64,000 bases of DNA from NCBI GenBank assembly GCA_903822825.1, contig CAIJQQ010000039.1, positions 25,513 to 89,512 on the forward strand, written 5' to 3'. Origin of the DNA: an uncultured Burkholderiales bacterium. Its GTDB lineage: Bacteria; Pseudomonadota; Gammaproteobacteria; Burkholderiales; Burkholderiaceae_C. The notes below the pieces were generated by a model. The model did not search any database, was not told the DNA's origin, and worked only from the letters and a program-made list of their open reading frames with translations. Of the stretch, positions 9,211 to 18,386 are shown piece after piece. The number at the start of each line of letters is the position of its first letter. Position 1 is the first letter of the stretch. The position numbers were made by a program, and so were the translations under genes.

Positions 9211-9423
9211 TTATTTCTTGGCCGCCATCCCATAGGCCACGATCGCATTGGCGTGGCCATGGCCCATACCGTGCTCGGCCTTGAGCCAAGCTACCATTTC
9301 TATGTGTTTCATGCCCTTGCATGATTTGAGCAAGTCCAGCCAATGCGCGATGGGCTGACCGTATTTCTTTTCGATGGACGGGAAATACGAAGCGGGACCT
9401 TTGGGTTTTTCAGGGGTGGTCAT
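9211..9423 (-). CDS. DUF4287 domain-containing protein
   Basis: Protein of 70 residues (MTTPEKPKGPASYFPSIEKK). It matches the DUF4287 pattern: a short helical domain with SYFPSIEKKYG, HWLDLL and the C-terminal MGHGHANAIVAY. No catalytic residues are known for the family; some members are fused to DUF5655 transport-like domains. It is convergent with the yqj-like cluster and is the last gene of a - strand series starting at the isochorismatase-like gene. Confidence 0.8.
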   Translation of the reverse strand: MTTPEKPKGPASYFPSIEKKYGQPIAHWLDLLKSCKGMKHIEMVAWLKAEHGMGHGHANAIVAYGMAAKK

Positions 9424-9448
9424 GGGGCAGATCTCGTTATGGAAACAT

Positions 9449-9973
9449 TCAGGCTTGATTTTCCATCAAGGCCAAATCCAGCCACATATGGACTTTGGAC
9501 TTGAAACCATTGGCGGTCCAAACCGCCATGGGCTCGACGCCATAAGGCTGAAATCCCAGGCTTTGATACAGTTGCTCGGCGGCGGCATTGCCTTGTGTCA
9601 CTTCTAGCTGGAGAACGCGAAGACCTTGACGAGCCATGGCATGCGCAACAGCGGACTGCATCAATTGCCGGGCCAGCCCTTGTCCACGAAAATTTTCATG
9701 CACAAACATGGCCACGACCAAGGCTTTGTGGCGCGTCTTCGCTCTGGCAGAAAATTCCAACGAAACTGTGCCCACCAAGGCCTGGCCGGCAAAGGCCCCC
9801 CACACAAAAGAAAGATCAGCCGGATCGGCAATGCGGTTGAGCCACCAACTGTCGGGCTGCAAGGCGCGTTCTTGCGGTATAGAAGTGAATGAATCGGCCG
9901 CTTGCTCGTAGGCGTGCAACATCAAGGCCTTGTAGGCCATGGCGTTATCGGGGGCGAGAGGGGCTATGTGCAT
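9449..9973 (-). CDS. GNAT family N-acetyltransferase
   Basis: GCN5-related acetyltransferase of 174 residues from the ATG at 9973 (MHIAPLAPDN). A TTG at 10009 overlapping the upstream stop is possible but adds 12 unconserved residues. The acetyl-CoA binding core is visible as VHENFRGQGLARQLM (the Q/RxxGxG/A loop), followed by LQLEVTQGNAAAEQLYQSLG, the usual motif-B strand and helix. The acceptor substrate is unknown. It is tightly spaced with the isochorismatase-like gene. Confidence 0.87.
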   Translation of the reverse strand: MHIAPLAPDNAMAYKALMLHAYEQAADSFTSIPQERALQPDSWWLNRIADPADLSFVWGAFAGQALVGTVSLEFSARAKTRHKALVVAMFVHENFRGQGLARQLMQSAVAHAMARQGLRVLQLEVTQGNAAAEQLYQSLGFQPYGVEPMAVWTANGFKSKVHMWLDLALMENQA

Positions 9974-10005
9974 GGTGGTTTGAATGTCAAACGCGTGGGT
10001 ATCTG

Positions 10006-10545
10006 TCAACCCGTAAATTGAACCTCGTCATGCGCAATAGCCATGACGCGTGGGCCGAAACTGGAGATGTTGGTGAGCGTGGCATTGTGGTGGGCAATGA
10101 CTTGCTGCGCGCTGATGGCTGCATTCCCAGCTGAGGTATGTGCACCGGCCACCAGCAGCACCGGGTAACCCAGCGCCAAAGCCTTGCGGGTGGTGGTGTC
10201 CACGCAAAACTCGGAATGCATGCCGCAAACCACCAAGTCCTTGATGCCCTGGGTTTGCAATGCTTCATGAAGATCGGTGCGCAAGAACGAATCTGGCGTG
10301 GTTTTGCGAATCTGCCGATCACCCGCATCCACCTGCAAGCCTCTCGCCAATTGCCACTCAGGGCTGCCGTGCTCCAAATAGCCCGCTTGTGACTCGTGCT
10401 GAATCAAGAAGACCTGAACGCCCACAGCGCGTGCCCGGTGCGTGACCGCGTTGATGCGTTTTATGGTGCCGGGACAATCGTGCGCGGCATCAGGGCCTTC
10501 GCACAGGCCTTGTTGAACATCGATGACGAGGTTGGCGGTCTGCAA
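10006..10545 (-). CDS. Isochorismatase-family cysteine hydrolase
   Basis: Cysteine hydrolase of the isochorismatase/nicotinamidase superfamily, about 179 residues. Conserved elements are the acid LVIDVQQG near the start, a Lys within IRKTTPDSF, and the nucleophile Cys in VVCGMHSEFCVDTT. Likely substrates are small amides or ureido compounds; true isochorismatase activity is not implied. Start choice: an AAGGAG Shine-Dalgarno (coding strand) ends almost on a GTG at 10551, so the TTG at 10545, correctly spaced, is preferred. The stop lies 32 nt upstream of the preferred GNAT start. Confidence 0.85.
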   Translation of the reverse strand: MQTANLVIDVQQGLCEGPDAAHDCPGTIKRINAVTHRARAVGVQVFLIQHESQAGYLEHGSPEWQLARGLQVDAGDRQIRKTTPDSFLRTDLHEALQTQGIKDLVVCGMHSEFCVDTTTRKALALGYPVLLVAGAHTSAGNAAISAQQVIAHHNATLTNISSFGPRVMAIAHDEVQFTG

Positions 10546-10647
10546 AAGCACTCCTTTCTGTGCGGTTCTATGTAGCGGCCTGAACTTGCTCGGGAAACTG
10601 GCTCCGGCGAATCTCGATTTTTGCGAATGGCACGAAAAAATTCGAGC

Positions 10648-10986
10648 TTAAGCCGCTGCTTTCGCTGCAGATTGCAGCACCTCGGACGCCCACTGATTCA
10701 AGCTCTTGCCTGCTGCTTGTGCCGCCACCAATGCAGCACCATGCGTTTCAGGCGGCACACGCAGCATGAGCTTGCCTGAGGCTGGTTTTTCGGGTGCGAT
10801 GCCTTGGGCCTTGCAGTCTTCCAAAAAATCATCAATCGCCACTTCAAATTCATTTCGAAGCTCTGACACGGTTAGACCGTGAAAACTGATGATGCAGCGC
10901 AGGCCCAAAACACGGCCCACAAAAATGTTGTCCCGCTCATCAAATTCGATGCGGGCCAAATAGTTCTTGTACGTCATGGTGTTCAT
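10648..10986 (-). CDS. hicB: Type II toxin-antitoxin system HicB family antitoxin
   Basis: HicB antitoxin of 112 residues. The N-terminal degenerate RNase-H-like domain reads YLARIEFDERDNIFVGRVLG and LRNEFEVAIDDFLEDC. A C-terminal ribbon-helix-helix-like DNA-binding region is visible as SGKLMLRVPPETHGAALVAA and SLNQWASEVL. It neutralises HicA and represses its own operon. The ATG at 10986 overlaps the toxin stop (ATGA) and has GGAG 7 nt upstream. Toxin-first order is normal for hicAB. Confidence 0.88.
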   Translation of the reverse strand: MNTMTYKNYLARIEFDERDNIFVGRVLGLRCIISFHGLTVSELRNEFEVAIDDFLEDCKAQGIAPEKPASGKLMLRVPPETHGAALVAAQAAGKSLNQWASEVLQSAAKAAA

Positions 10987-11267
10987 GGATGGACTCCGAT
11001 TCTTTCTAACAGCTCACGTACTTCTTCCACTTGATACCGCTTGGCCTCTTTGCCTGGATGGGGACGATGGCAGCGCCATTGCTCATCTCTGAGGGTGATC
11101 TTGATGCGGGATCCTTCGCGTTCATGCACAGCACCACCTAAGGCCACCAGCAGCGATTCAATGTCTGCAAAAACCAGCGAGGCCAATGTGGGCTTGGCAA
11201 ATACAGCACGCAAGGTTCTACGGTGTTTCGTGCTGACACCGGGAATGCTATCAAAAAGTGCAATCAT
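10983..11267 (-). CDS. hicA: Type II toxin-antitoxin system HicA family toxin
   Basis: HicA mRNA interferase with a double-stranded RNA-binding-like fold, 94 residues from ATG 11267. The catalytic-type His lies in CHRPHPGKEA, and EREGSRIKITL corresponds to the G-S strand. The N-terminal extension STKHRRTLRAVFAKPT is common in the longer HicA subgroup. The ATG at 11267 is preferred over an upstream ATG at 11303. It has an AAGG ribosome site and lies downstream of a -10-like TATAAA at 11293-11298; the longer start would sit on top of that promoter. Confidence 0.85.
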   Translation of the reverse strand: MIALFDSIPGVSTKHRRTLRAVFAKPTLASLVFADIESLLVALGGAVHEREGSRIKITLRDEQWRCHRPHPGKEAKRYQVEEVRELLERIGVHP

Positions 11268-11277
11268 GTCAACACCT

Positions 11278-11307
11278 TCATTAATGAGTATTTTTATATC
11301 CATTAAT
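11278..11307 (-). promoter_or_regulatory. Putative hicAB promoter and HicB operator
   Basis: On the coding strand, two CATTAAT/ATTAATG half-sites (11280-11286 and 11301-11307, inverted) flank a TATAAA -10 candidate (11293-11298). The inner site is part of a perfect 10-bp palindrome TCATTAATGA (11278-11287). The arrangement fits autorepression by the RHH domain of HicB. No convincing -35 is visible. Confidence 0.45.
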
Positions 11308-11397
11308 TATGCGCTGGCTTTGAGATCGACTTTGACTTGATCTAACAGTCATTGGGGTATGACCTTGAGCAACACGCCATGCTGATGAACATGGCTT

Positions 11398-12213
11398 TCA
11401 GGCGTTGACGATCCACCCCTCCAGCGGATCAAACGGCGGCAAGCCGTATTGCGGATGCCCCGCCTCGTGTTGATGCTGCGCCCAGGCCGCTTGCATCAGG
11501 CACAGGGCGGCATCCAGCGCGTCGCCGCTGGCATCGTCGGCCAGGCGGCCCAGCAGGGCGTTGCTGGCCACCAAGCGCAGGCCCAGGCGGGTTTGGCCGC
11601 GTTCCAGCGCACCCAGCAGTTCGCGCCGGGCCATCAAGCGTTCAGGCGTTTGCTTGGCTTTGTCGTCGCTTTTGTAGCTGGTGTTGCCCAGCACATCTCG
11701 CGCCAGCAGCCCGGGGTAGGCCTCCAGCGCGACGCGGCGTGTGTCACCTGTGCGCAGGCCGGGCAGGTGCGCACCCGCTTGGCGCAGCAGGGGCACGCCC
11801 GCGTGCAGCATGTAGGCCACAGGTGGGTTGACCCATTTCATGGACGGGCTGGAACCTGCAGGCTTGTCGGTGGCGCGGTGCGCAAACTTGCCGCCCACGG
11901 GGCGGGCATTGCAAAACGCCGCAAACTGCTCGCGAATTTGGGGGCGCTCCAAGGCACAGTAGTGGTCCATGCAGGCGGCCCAGTCGATGGGCCAGCCCAG
12001 GTTTTCGACCAACTCACGCGGCAGACCAAAAGGCAAGTCAAAACCACCCACCCAGTCGGCAGGCTGCGCCAGCCAGTCGCCAAACGCCGACAAGGTTTCA
12101 AAGGTCTGCAGAGCTTGCAGTTGCACCCTGCCCTGCCGGGCTTGGCCCAGCGCCAGAACGATGGGTTTGCGCTTGCTGGGGCTGCTGGAGAAATCGCAGC
12201 CGATGAGGTTCAT
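11398..12213 (-). CDS. DUF429 domain-containing protein
   Basis: Protein of 271 residues belonging to DUF429, a predicted RNase-H-like nuclease fold of unknown function. The start MNLIGCDFSSSPSKRKPIVL carries the first acidic strand (D7). WVGGFDLPFGLPRELV supplies another conserved Asp, and SGDALDAALCLMQAAW near the C-terminus resembles the family's last acidic helix. A REP palindrome lies just upstream of its start. No experimental role is known to me. Confidence 0.82.
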   Translation of the reverse strand: MNLIGCDFSSSPSKRKPIVLALGQARQGRVQLQALQTFETLSAFGDWLAQPADWVGGFDLPFGLPRELVENLGWPIDWAACMDHYCALERPQIREQFAAFCNARPVGGKFAHRATDKPAGSSPSMKWVNPPVAYMLHAGVPLLRQAGAHLPGLRTGDTRRVALEAYPGLLARDVLGNTSYKSDDKAKQTPERLMARRELLGALERGQTRLGLRLVASNALLGRLADDASGDALDAALCLMQAAWAQHQHEAGHPQYGLPPFDPLEGWIVNA

Positions 12214-12220
12214 GGTTCAG

Positions 12221-12245
12221 ATCGCGACGAGGGCGTCGCTCCTAC
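12221..12245. repeat. REP-type palindrome, copy 1
   Basis: On the - strand it reads GTAGGAGCGACGCCCTCGTC and continues GCGAT. The stem is GCGACG/CGTCGC with a CCCT loop. A near-identical copy lies at 52629-52653. It sits between the DUF429 and BLUF genes, a typical intergenic REP location. Confidence 0.7.
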
Positions 12246-12250
12246 AAAGC

Positions 12251-12673
12251 TCAGGCGCGACCGATGATGGACGCGGTGGCCATCAATTCTTCAAGCAGGG
12301 CGAGTGAAACTTTGCCCGACACGCTGTAAGGGTCCAGCTCAGCACGCTCGGAATATTTGAGCAAGATGTTGGTGTTGACGCGCGAAGCGTCCACTTGGCC
12401 CATGCTCCAGCCGCCAAAGCGGCGTTCAGGGATTTCTTCGTAGTGCAGCAAGACCACGTCTTTGTGGCGCGCGTCTTTCTGGATGTGACCATAAAGTTCG
12501 CTCACGGCATTGCGCCCGCCTTCGATGGCCTGCAAAAAGATGCCACCGCCGTAGCACAGGATGCCTGTGATGCCAGTCGCCGGATTGAACTGGCGAGACT
12601 GGCTCATGATGGACTCGATGGTCTCCGCGCGGCTGTCCACAGCGCGGCTGGCGTAAAGCAGGCGTACCAACAT
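12251..12673 (-). CDS. BLUF domain-containing blue-light photoreceptor
   Basis: Short BLUF protein of 140 residues from ATG 12673 (a TTG at 12679 is less likely). BLUF domains bind FAD and signal through a Tyr/Gln/Asn hydrogen-bond switch. The conserved residues are visible: Tyr in LVRLLYASRA, Asn in QFNPATGITGILCYG, and Gln in GIFLQAIEG. The C-terminal extension of about 45 residues has no output enzyme domain, so it probably signals through a protein partner. The start lies 2 nt after the folE stop, so the two genes are very likely cotranscribed and coupled. Confidence 0.92.
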   Translation of the reverse strand: MLVRLLYASRAVDSRAETIESIMSQSRQFNPATGITGILCYGGGIFLQAIEGGRNAVSELYGHIQKDARHKDVVLLHYEEIPERRFGGWSMGQVDASRVNTNILLKYSERAELDPYSVSGKVSLALLEELMATASIIGRA

Positions 12674-12675
12674 GG

Positions 12676-13410
12676 TCAATTCTTTCCAGGTATCAAAGAC
12701 AAAAATTCACGGCGCAAATTCGGATCCTTGAGGAAGGCACCGCGCATGACCGAGTTGATCATCTTGCTGTCCATGTCCTTCACGCCGCGCCAGCCCATGC
12801 AGTAATGGCTCGCTTCCATCACGATGGCCAGGCCGTCGGGTTGGGTTTTGCGTTGGATCAAATCGGCCAGTTGCACCACGGCTTCTTCTTGAATCTGTGG
12901 GCGACCCATGATCCATTCGGCAAGGCGCGCGTATTTGGAAAGACCGATCACGTTGGTGTGTTCATTGGGCATCACACCGATCCAAATCTTGCCGATCACG
13001 GGGCAAAAGTGGTGGCTGCAAGCGCTGCGCACAGTGATGGGGCCAACGATCATCAGCTCATTGAGGTGCTCTGCATTGGGGAATTCGGTGATCTGAGGAC
13101 CTTCCAAATAACGGCCCTTGAACACTTCCTTCAAATACATTTTGGCCACACGGCGGGCTGTCTCGCCCGTGTTGTGGTCGTTCACGGTGTCAATCACCAA
13201 GCTGTCGAGCACGCCTGCCATTTTGTCGGCGACCTCATCGAGCAGCAGATCGAGTTCACCGGGCTCAATGAATTCAGCAATGTTGTCGTTGGCGTGAAAG
13301 CGTTTGCGGGCGGCGTTGATGCGCTCACGGATCTTGACGGAAACGGGAACGCCTTCGTCATCGGGCGCAGCGGCAGAAGCAGTCATGGCATCTGGGGTTT
13401 TCATTAACAT
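12676..13410 (-). CDS. folE: GTP cyclohydrolase I
   Basis: FolE, 244 residues, converts GTP to 7,8-dihydroneopterin triphosphate, the first step of folate/pterin synthesis. Zinc ligands and active-site motifs are visible: VRSACSHHFCPVIGKIWIG (Cys and His of the zinc site), GLSKYARLAEW, and ASHYCMGWRGVKD with the third zinc Cys. The N-terminal 40 or so residues are variable and acidic. nudB, whose product acts on the FolE product, lies on the same strand 2 kb away. The gene is immediately followed by the BLUF gene. Confidence 0.96.
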   Translation of the reverse strand: MLMKTPDAMTASAAAPDDEGVPVSVKIRERINAARKRFHANDNIAEFIEPGELDLLLDEVADKMAGVLDSLVIDTVNDHNTGETARRVAKMYLKEVFKGRYLEGPQITEFPNAEHLNELMIVGPITVRSACSHHFCPVIGKIWIGVMPNEHTNVIGLSKYARLAEWIMGRPQIQEEAVVQLADLIQRKTQPDGLAIVMEASHYCMGWRGVKDMDSKMINSVMRGAFLKDPNLRREFLSLIPGKN

Positions 13411-13470
13411 CCGGTGATCCTAACAGCGAACGGCTACCGGCCTGAAAGTGAGGTTTTATCCCGCCGGGGC

Positions 13471-14700
13471 TCAGTAACGCAGGCCACTGACCGCGATCAT
13501 CAAACGCATCACCCCGTAGGCGATCAAATCGCGCACCCGCTGATGCCATGGGCGGCGCAAATAATGAGCGGGGTCAATCGGCGTACTTTCCTCCTCCATG
13601 GCCTGCACCAGGCGGCGGTGCAGTTGCGCGGCAAACGTGCGGTCGGCCACCACCACATTGGCCTCGCGGGCGAGCAAGAGGCTCAGCGGGTCCAAGTTGG
13701 AAGACCCCACGGTGGCCCAAGGGCGGTCGTTGTCCGGGTCGATCACGGCCACTTTGGCATGCAGAAAGCTGGCGTTGTACTCACTGATTTCCACGCCAGC
13801 GGCCAGCAAAGCGCCGTAAACCGGACGCGCAGCGTGGTACTGCATGAAGAACTCATAGCGCCCTTGCAGCAGCAGCCGCACTCGCACGCCACGGCGGGCG
13901 GCGTGGATCAAAGCCTTGCGCAATCGCCGCCCAGGCAAAAAATAGGCATTGGCAATCACGATTTCGTGCCGGGCCATGCCAATGGCCTTGAGGTAAGCCC
14001 GCTCGATCTGGCTGCGGTTCAGCACGTTGTCACGCATCAGCAAACCCGCCCGGGCTTTGATCTGGTCGGGCTCGACGTCTTCGTCTGCTTGCGTCCAGGG
14101 CAGGTGCAAACCCGCTGCCCGAAAAGAACTGAAGGCCTCCGGGAAATTGTGCTGGCGCACATGGCGCACCGCCAGCAAGCGCCACCACAGCTGGGTCATG
14201 GTTTCCTGCACCTGCTGCACCAGCGCGCCTCGGGCATGGACAGCAAAATCCAGGCGCGGCTTTTCCAGTACCCCAAAGCGCGGGTCGTACCAGTCGTCCA
14301 AGATGTTGATGCCACCGCAAAACGCCTGCAACCCATCCACCACGCAAAGCTTGCGGTGCAGCCGACGCCACCGGCTGGGGATCAGCAATCCCAGCGTTCC
14401 CAGGGGCGAGTACACCCGACAAATCACCCCAGCACGCTCAAACCGCGCAGCCCATTCGAGAGGCAAGCGCCCGGTGCCCACCCCGTCAACCACCAGCCAC
14501 ACGCGCACGCCGCGTGCAGCCGCTCGCTCCAAGGCTTCGGCCAAGAGCACCGCACCGCCATGAAAATCAAAAATGTAAGTTTCCATCTGCACCTGAGAGA
14601 GGGCGCGGTCAACCGCAGCGATCACCGCTTGGAAATACGCCGCACCGCCTTCGATCAAGCGGATCTGGTGGCCATCGCGCAAAGGGGCAGCGTGCGACAT
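13471..14700 (-). CDS. clsB: Cardiolipin synthase B-type phospholipase D family protein
   Basis: PLD-superfamily phosphatidyltransferase of 409 residues from ATG 14700 (MSHAAPLRDG). Two HKD motifs are visible: HRKLCVVDG in the first half and HAKVAVIDPDNDRPWATVGS in the second, each followed by the conserved Gly/Ser-Asn block. It has no N-terminal membrane pair, which fits ClsB rather than ClsA. It likely makes cardiolipin from phosphatidylglycerol (with phosphatidylethanolamine in ClsC-like enzymes). It starts 2 nt after the stop of the EEP-family gene, forming a nudB-EEP-clsB operon. An upstream in-frame extension overlaps that gene and is rejected. Confidence 0.9.
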   Translation of the reverse strand: MSHAAPLRDGHQIRLIEGGAAYFQAVIAAVDRALSQVQMETYIFDFHGGAVLLAEALERAAARGVRVWLVVDGVGTGRLPLEWAARFERAGVICRVYSPLGTLGLLIPSRWRRLHRKLCVVDGLQAFCGGINILDDWYDPRFGVLEKPRLDFAVHARGALVQQVQETMTQLWWRLLAVRHVRQHNFPEAFSSFRAAGLHLPWTQADEDVEPDQIKARAGLLMRDNVLNRSQIERAYLKAIGMARHEIVIANAYFLPGRRLRKALIHAARRGVRVRLLLQGRYEFFMQYHAARPVYGALLAAGVEISEYNASFLHAKVAVIDPDNDRPWATVGSSNLDPLSLLLAREANVVVADRTFAAQLHRRLVQAMEEESTPIDPAHYLRRPWHQRVRDLIAYGVMRLMIAVSGLRY

Positions 14701-14702
14701 GC

Positions 14703-15443
14703 TCAGGCGTTCAAAGCAAACTCGGCCACCAGCGGCAAGTGGTCGGACATGCGCCGCCAAATGCGGCCACTGGGCACCATGGCCCCCAAGGGCTGCAAGC
14801 CGCGCACATACACATGGTCGAGCTGGTTCAGCGGCAAACGCGAGGGGTAAGTGGGTGTGGGTTGCTCGCGCCACTCTTTGAAGCCCGCATGCGCCATGCG
14901 CTGACCCAAGCCCGTGCCCCAGTCGTTGAAGTCACCCGCCACCAGCACCGGGGCATCGGCAGGCATTTCGCGGTCAATGAACAGCAACATCTGTTCGGTC
15001 TGGCGCACGCGGCTGGCGGGCACCAACCCCAGGTGGACCACCACCACATGCACGGTGCGCCCCGAGAACTGGACCTGTGCATGCAACAAGCCACGCTGCT
15101 CAAAGCGGTGATCGGACATGTCCTCGTGCTGGTGCGACAGCACGGGCCAGCGCGAGAGCAAGGCATTGCCGTGCTCGCCGTGGCGCGTGACGGCGTTGGT
15201 GCGGTAGACCGACTCGTAGCCTTCGGGCGCCAAAAACTCGGCCTGCGGCAAATCGGGCCAATGGGCAAATCGCCGCTGTTCGCGTCGGTTGGCAAAGCGC
15301 ACCTCTTGCAGGCACACCAAGTCGGCATCGAGCTGCTCCACAGCATGCCCGATGTTGTGGATTTCAAGCCGCCGCACAGGCCCCAGGCCCTGCACGCCCT
15401 TGTGGATGTTCCAGGTCGCGACGCGCAAGATGTCTTGGCTCAT
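14703..15443 (-). CDS. Endonuclease/exonuclease/phosphatase (EEP) family protein
   Basis: EEP-fold metal-dependent hydrolase of 246 residues from ATG 15443. Motifs are visible: RVATWNIHKG (metal-binding Asn), LVCLQEVR (catalytic Glu), VVVVHLGL, VLVAGDFNDW (Asp/Asn), and LDHVYVRG with SDHLPLVAEF (terminal His). E. coli ybhP-clsB (ybhO) is the same EEP plus ClsB pairing, so a YbhP-type role with the cardiolipin synthase is likely. The ATG overlaps the nudB stop by 4 nt. Confidence 0.9.
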   Translation of the reverse strand: MSQDILRVATWNIHKGVQGLGPVRRLEIHNIGHAVEQLDADLVCLQEVRFANRREQRRFAHWPDLPQAEFLAPEGYESVYRTNAVTRHGEHGNALLSRWPVLSHQHEDMSDHRFEQRGLLHAQVQFSGRTVHVVVVHLGLVPASRVRQTEQMLLFIDREMPADAPVLVAGDFNDWGTGLGQRMAHAGFKEWREQPTPTYPSRLPLNQLDHVYVRGLQPLGAMVPSGRIWRRMSDHLPLVAEFALNA

Positions 15444-15913
15444 GCGCTCAAGCCTGCAAAGCGCGGCAGCATCAAAATGGCCTCGGCGTTGGACGGCGAA
15501 AAACACACATCGGCTGCCGCGTGCCATGGCAGCCATTGCAGCTCAGTGTGCTCGGCCGGGTTGAGCATGACCGGGGTGCCTTGCGGCACACGCAGGCCAA
15601 ACACCCGCTCGGTGTTGCGGCTCACATGGGGCGCGTAGCGCCATCGCCAGGCGGGGTAGATGTCGTAAATGTTTTCGAGCTGCCAGTCGTGCAGCAGGCA
15701 CTGCGGGTGGCTGGCGTCGATGCCGGTTTCTTCGAGCACCTCGCGCCGGGCCGTCTCGTGCCAATCTTCGCTGTCAAAGTCTTTGCTGCCGGTGACCGAC
15801 TGCCAAGTGCCCGCATCGGTGCGGCGTATCAACAGCACATCGTGCGCCGGGGTGTGGATCACCACCAGCACGGATTGCGGAATTTTGTAGGTCAAAGAGG
15901 TCACACCAGCCAT
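15440..15913 (-). CDS. nudB: Dihydroneopterin triphosphate diphosphatase
   Basis: Nudix hydrolase of 157 residues from ATG 15913 (MAGVTSLTYKIPQ). It removes pyrophosphate from dihydroneopterin triphosphate in folate synthesis. The Nudix box is GSKDFDSEDWHETARREVLE followed by ETGI, with the substitutions typical of NudB. The C-terminal HTELQWLPW is also characteristic. It heads the nudB-EEP-clsB operon. In related genomes nudB commonly follows aspS; here a 7-kb accessory block lies between them (inference from known gene order). Confidence 0.9.
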   Translation of the reverse strand: MAGVTSLTYKIPQSVLVVIHTPAHDVLLIRRTDAGTWQSVTGSKDFDSEDWHETARREVLEETGIDASHPQCLLHDWQLENIYDIYPAWRWRYAPHVSRNTERVFGLRVPQGTPVMLNPAEHTELQWLPWHAAADVCFSPSNAEAILMLPRFAGLSA

Positions 15914-15960
15914 TCTAGGCAGCCTGCGCCTTGACCGCTGCGAACACCCACGCACTGACG

Positions 15961-18231
<2,271 letters not shown>

Positions 18232-18386
18232 CTAGGCAGCCCACACCCGCCCGGTCTGTGGTCTGGTCAACGCCCACCCAGAAAACGCCATAACCATGGC
18301 CGTCAAAACTTTGCTGAAAATGCTTGACCGCACCCCAGAAAAGGGCCATGAAGGTCTTGGCCGCTCGAGGGGTGGCGGCCAGCCGA

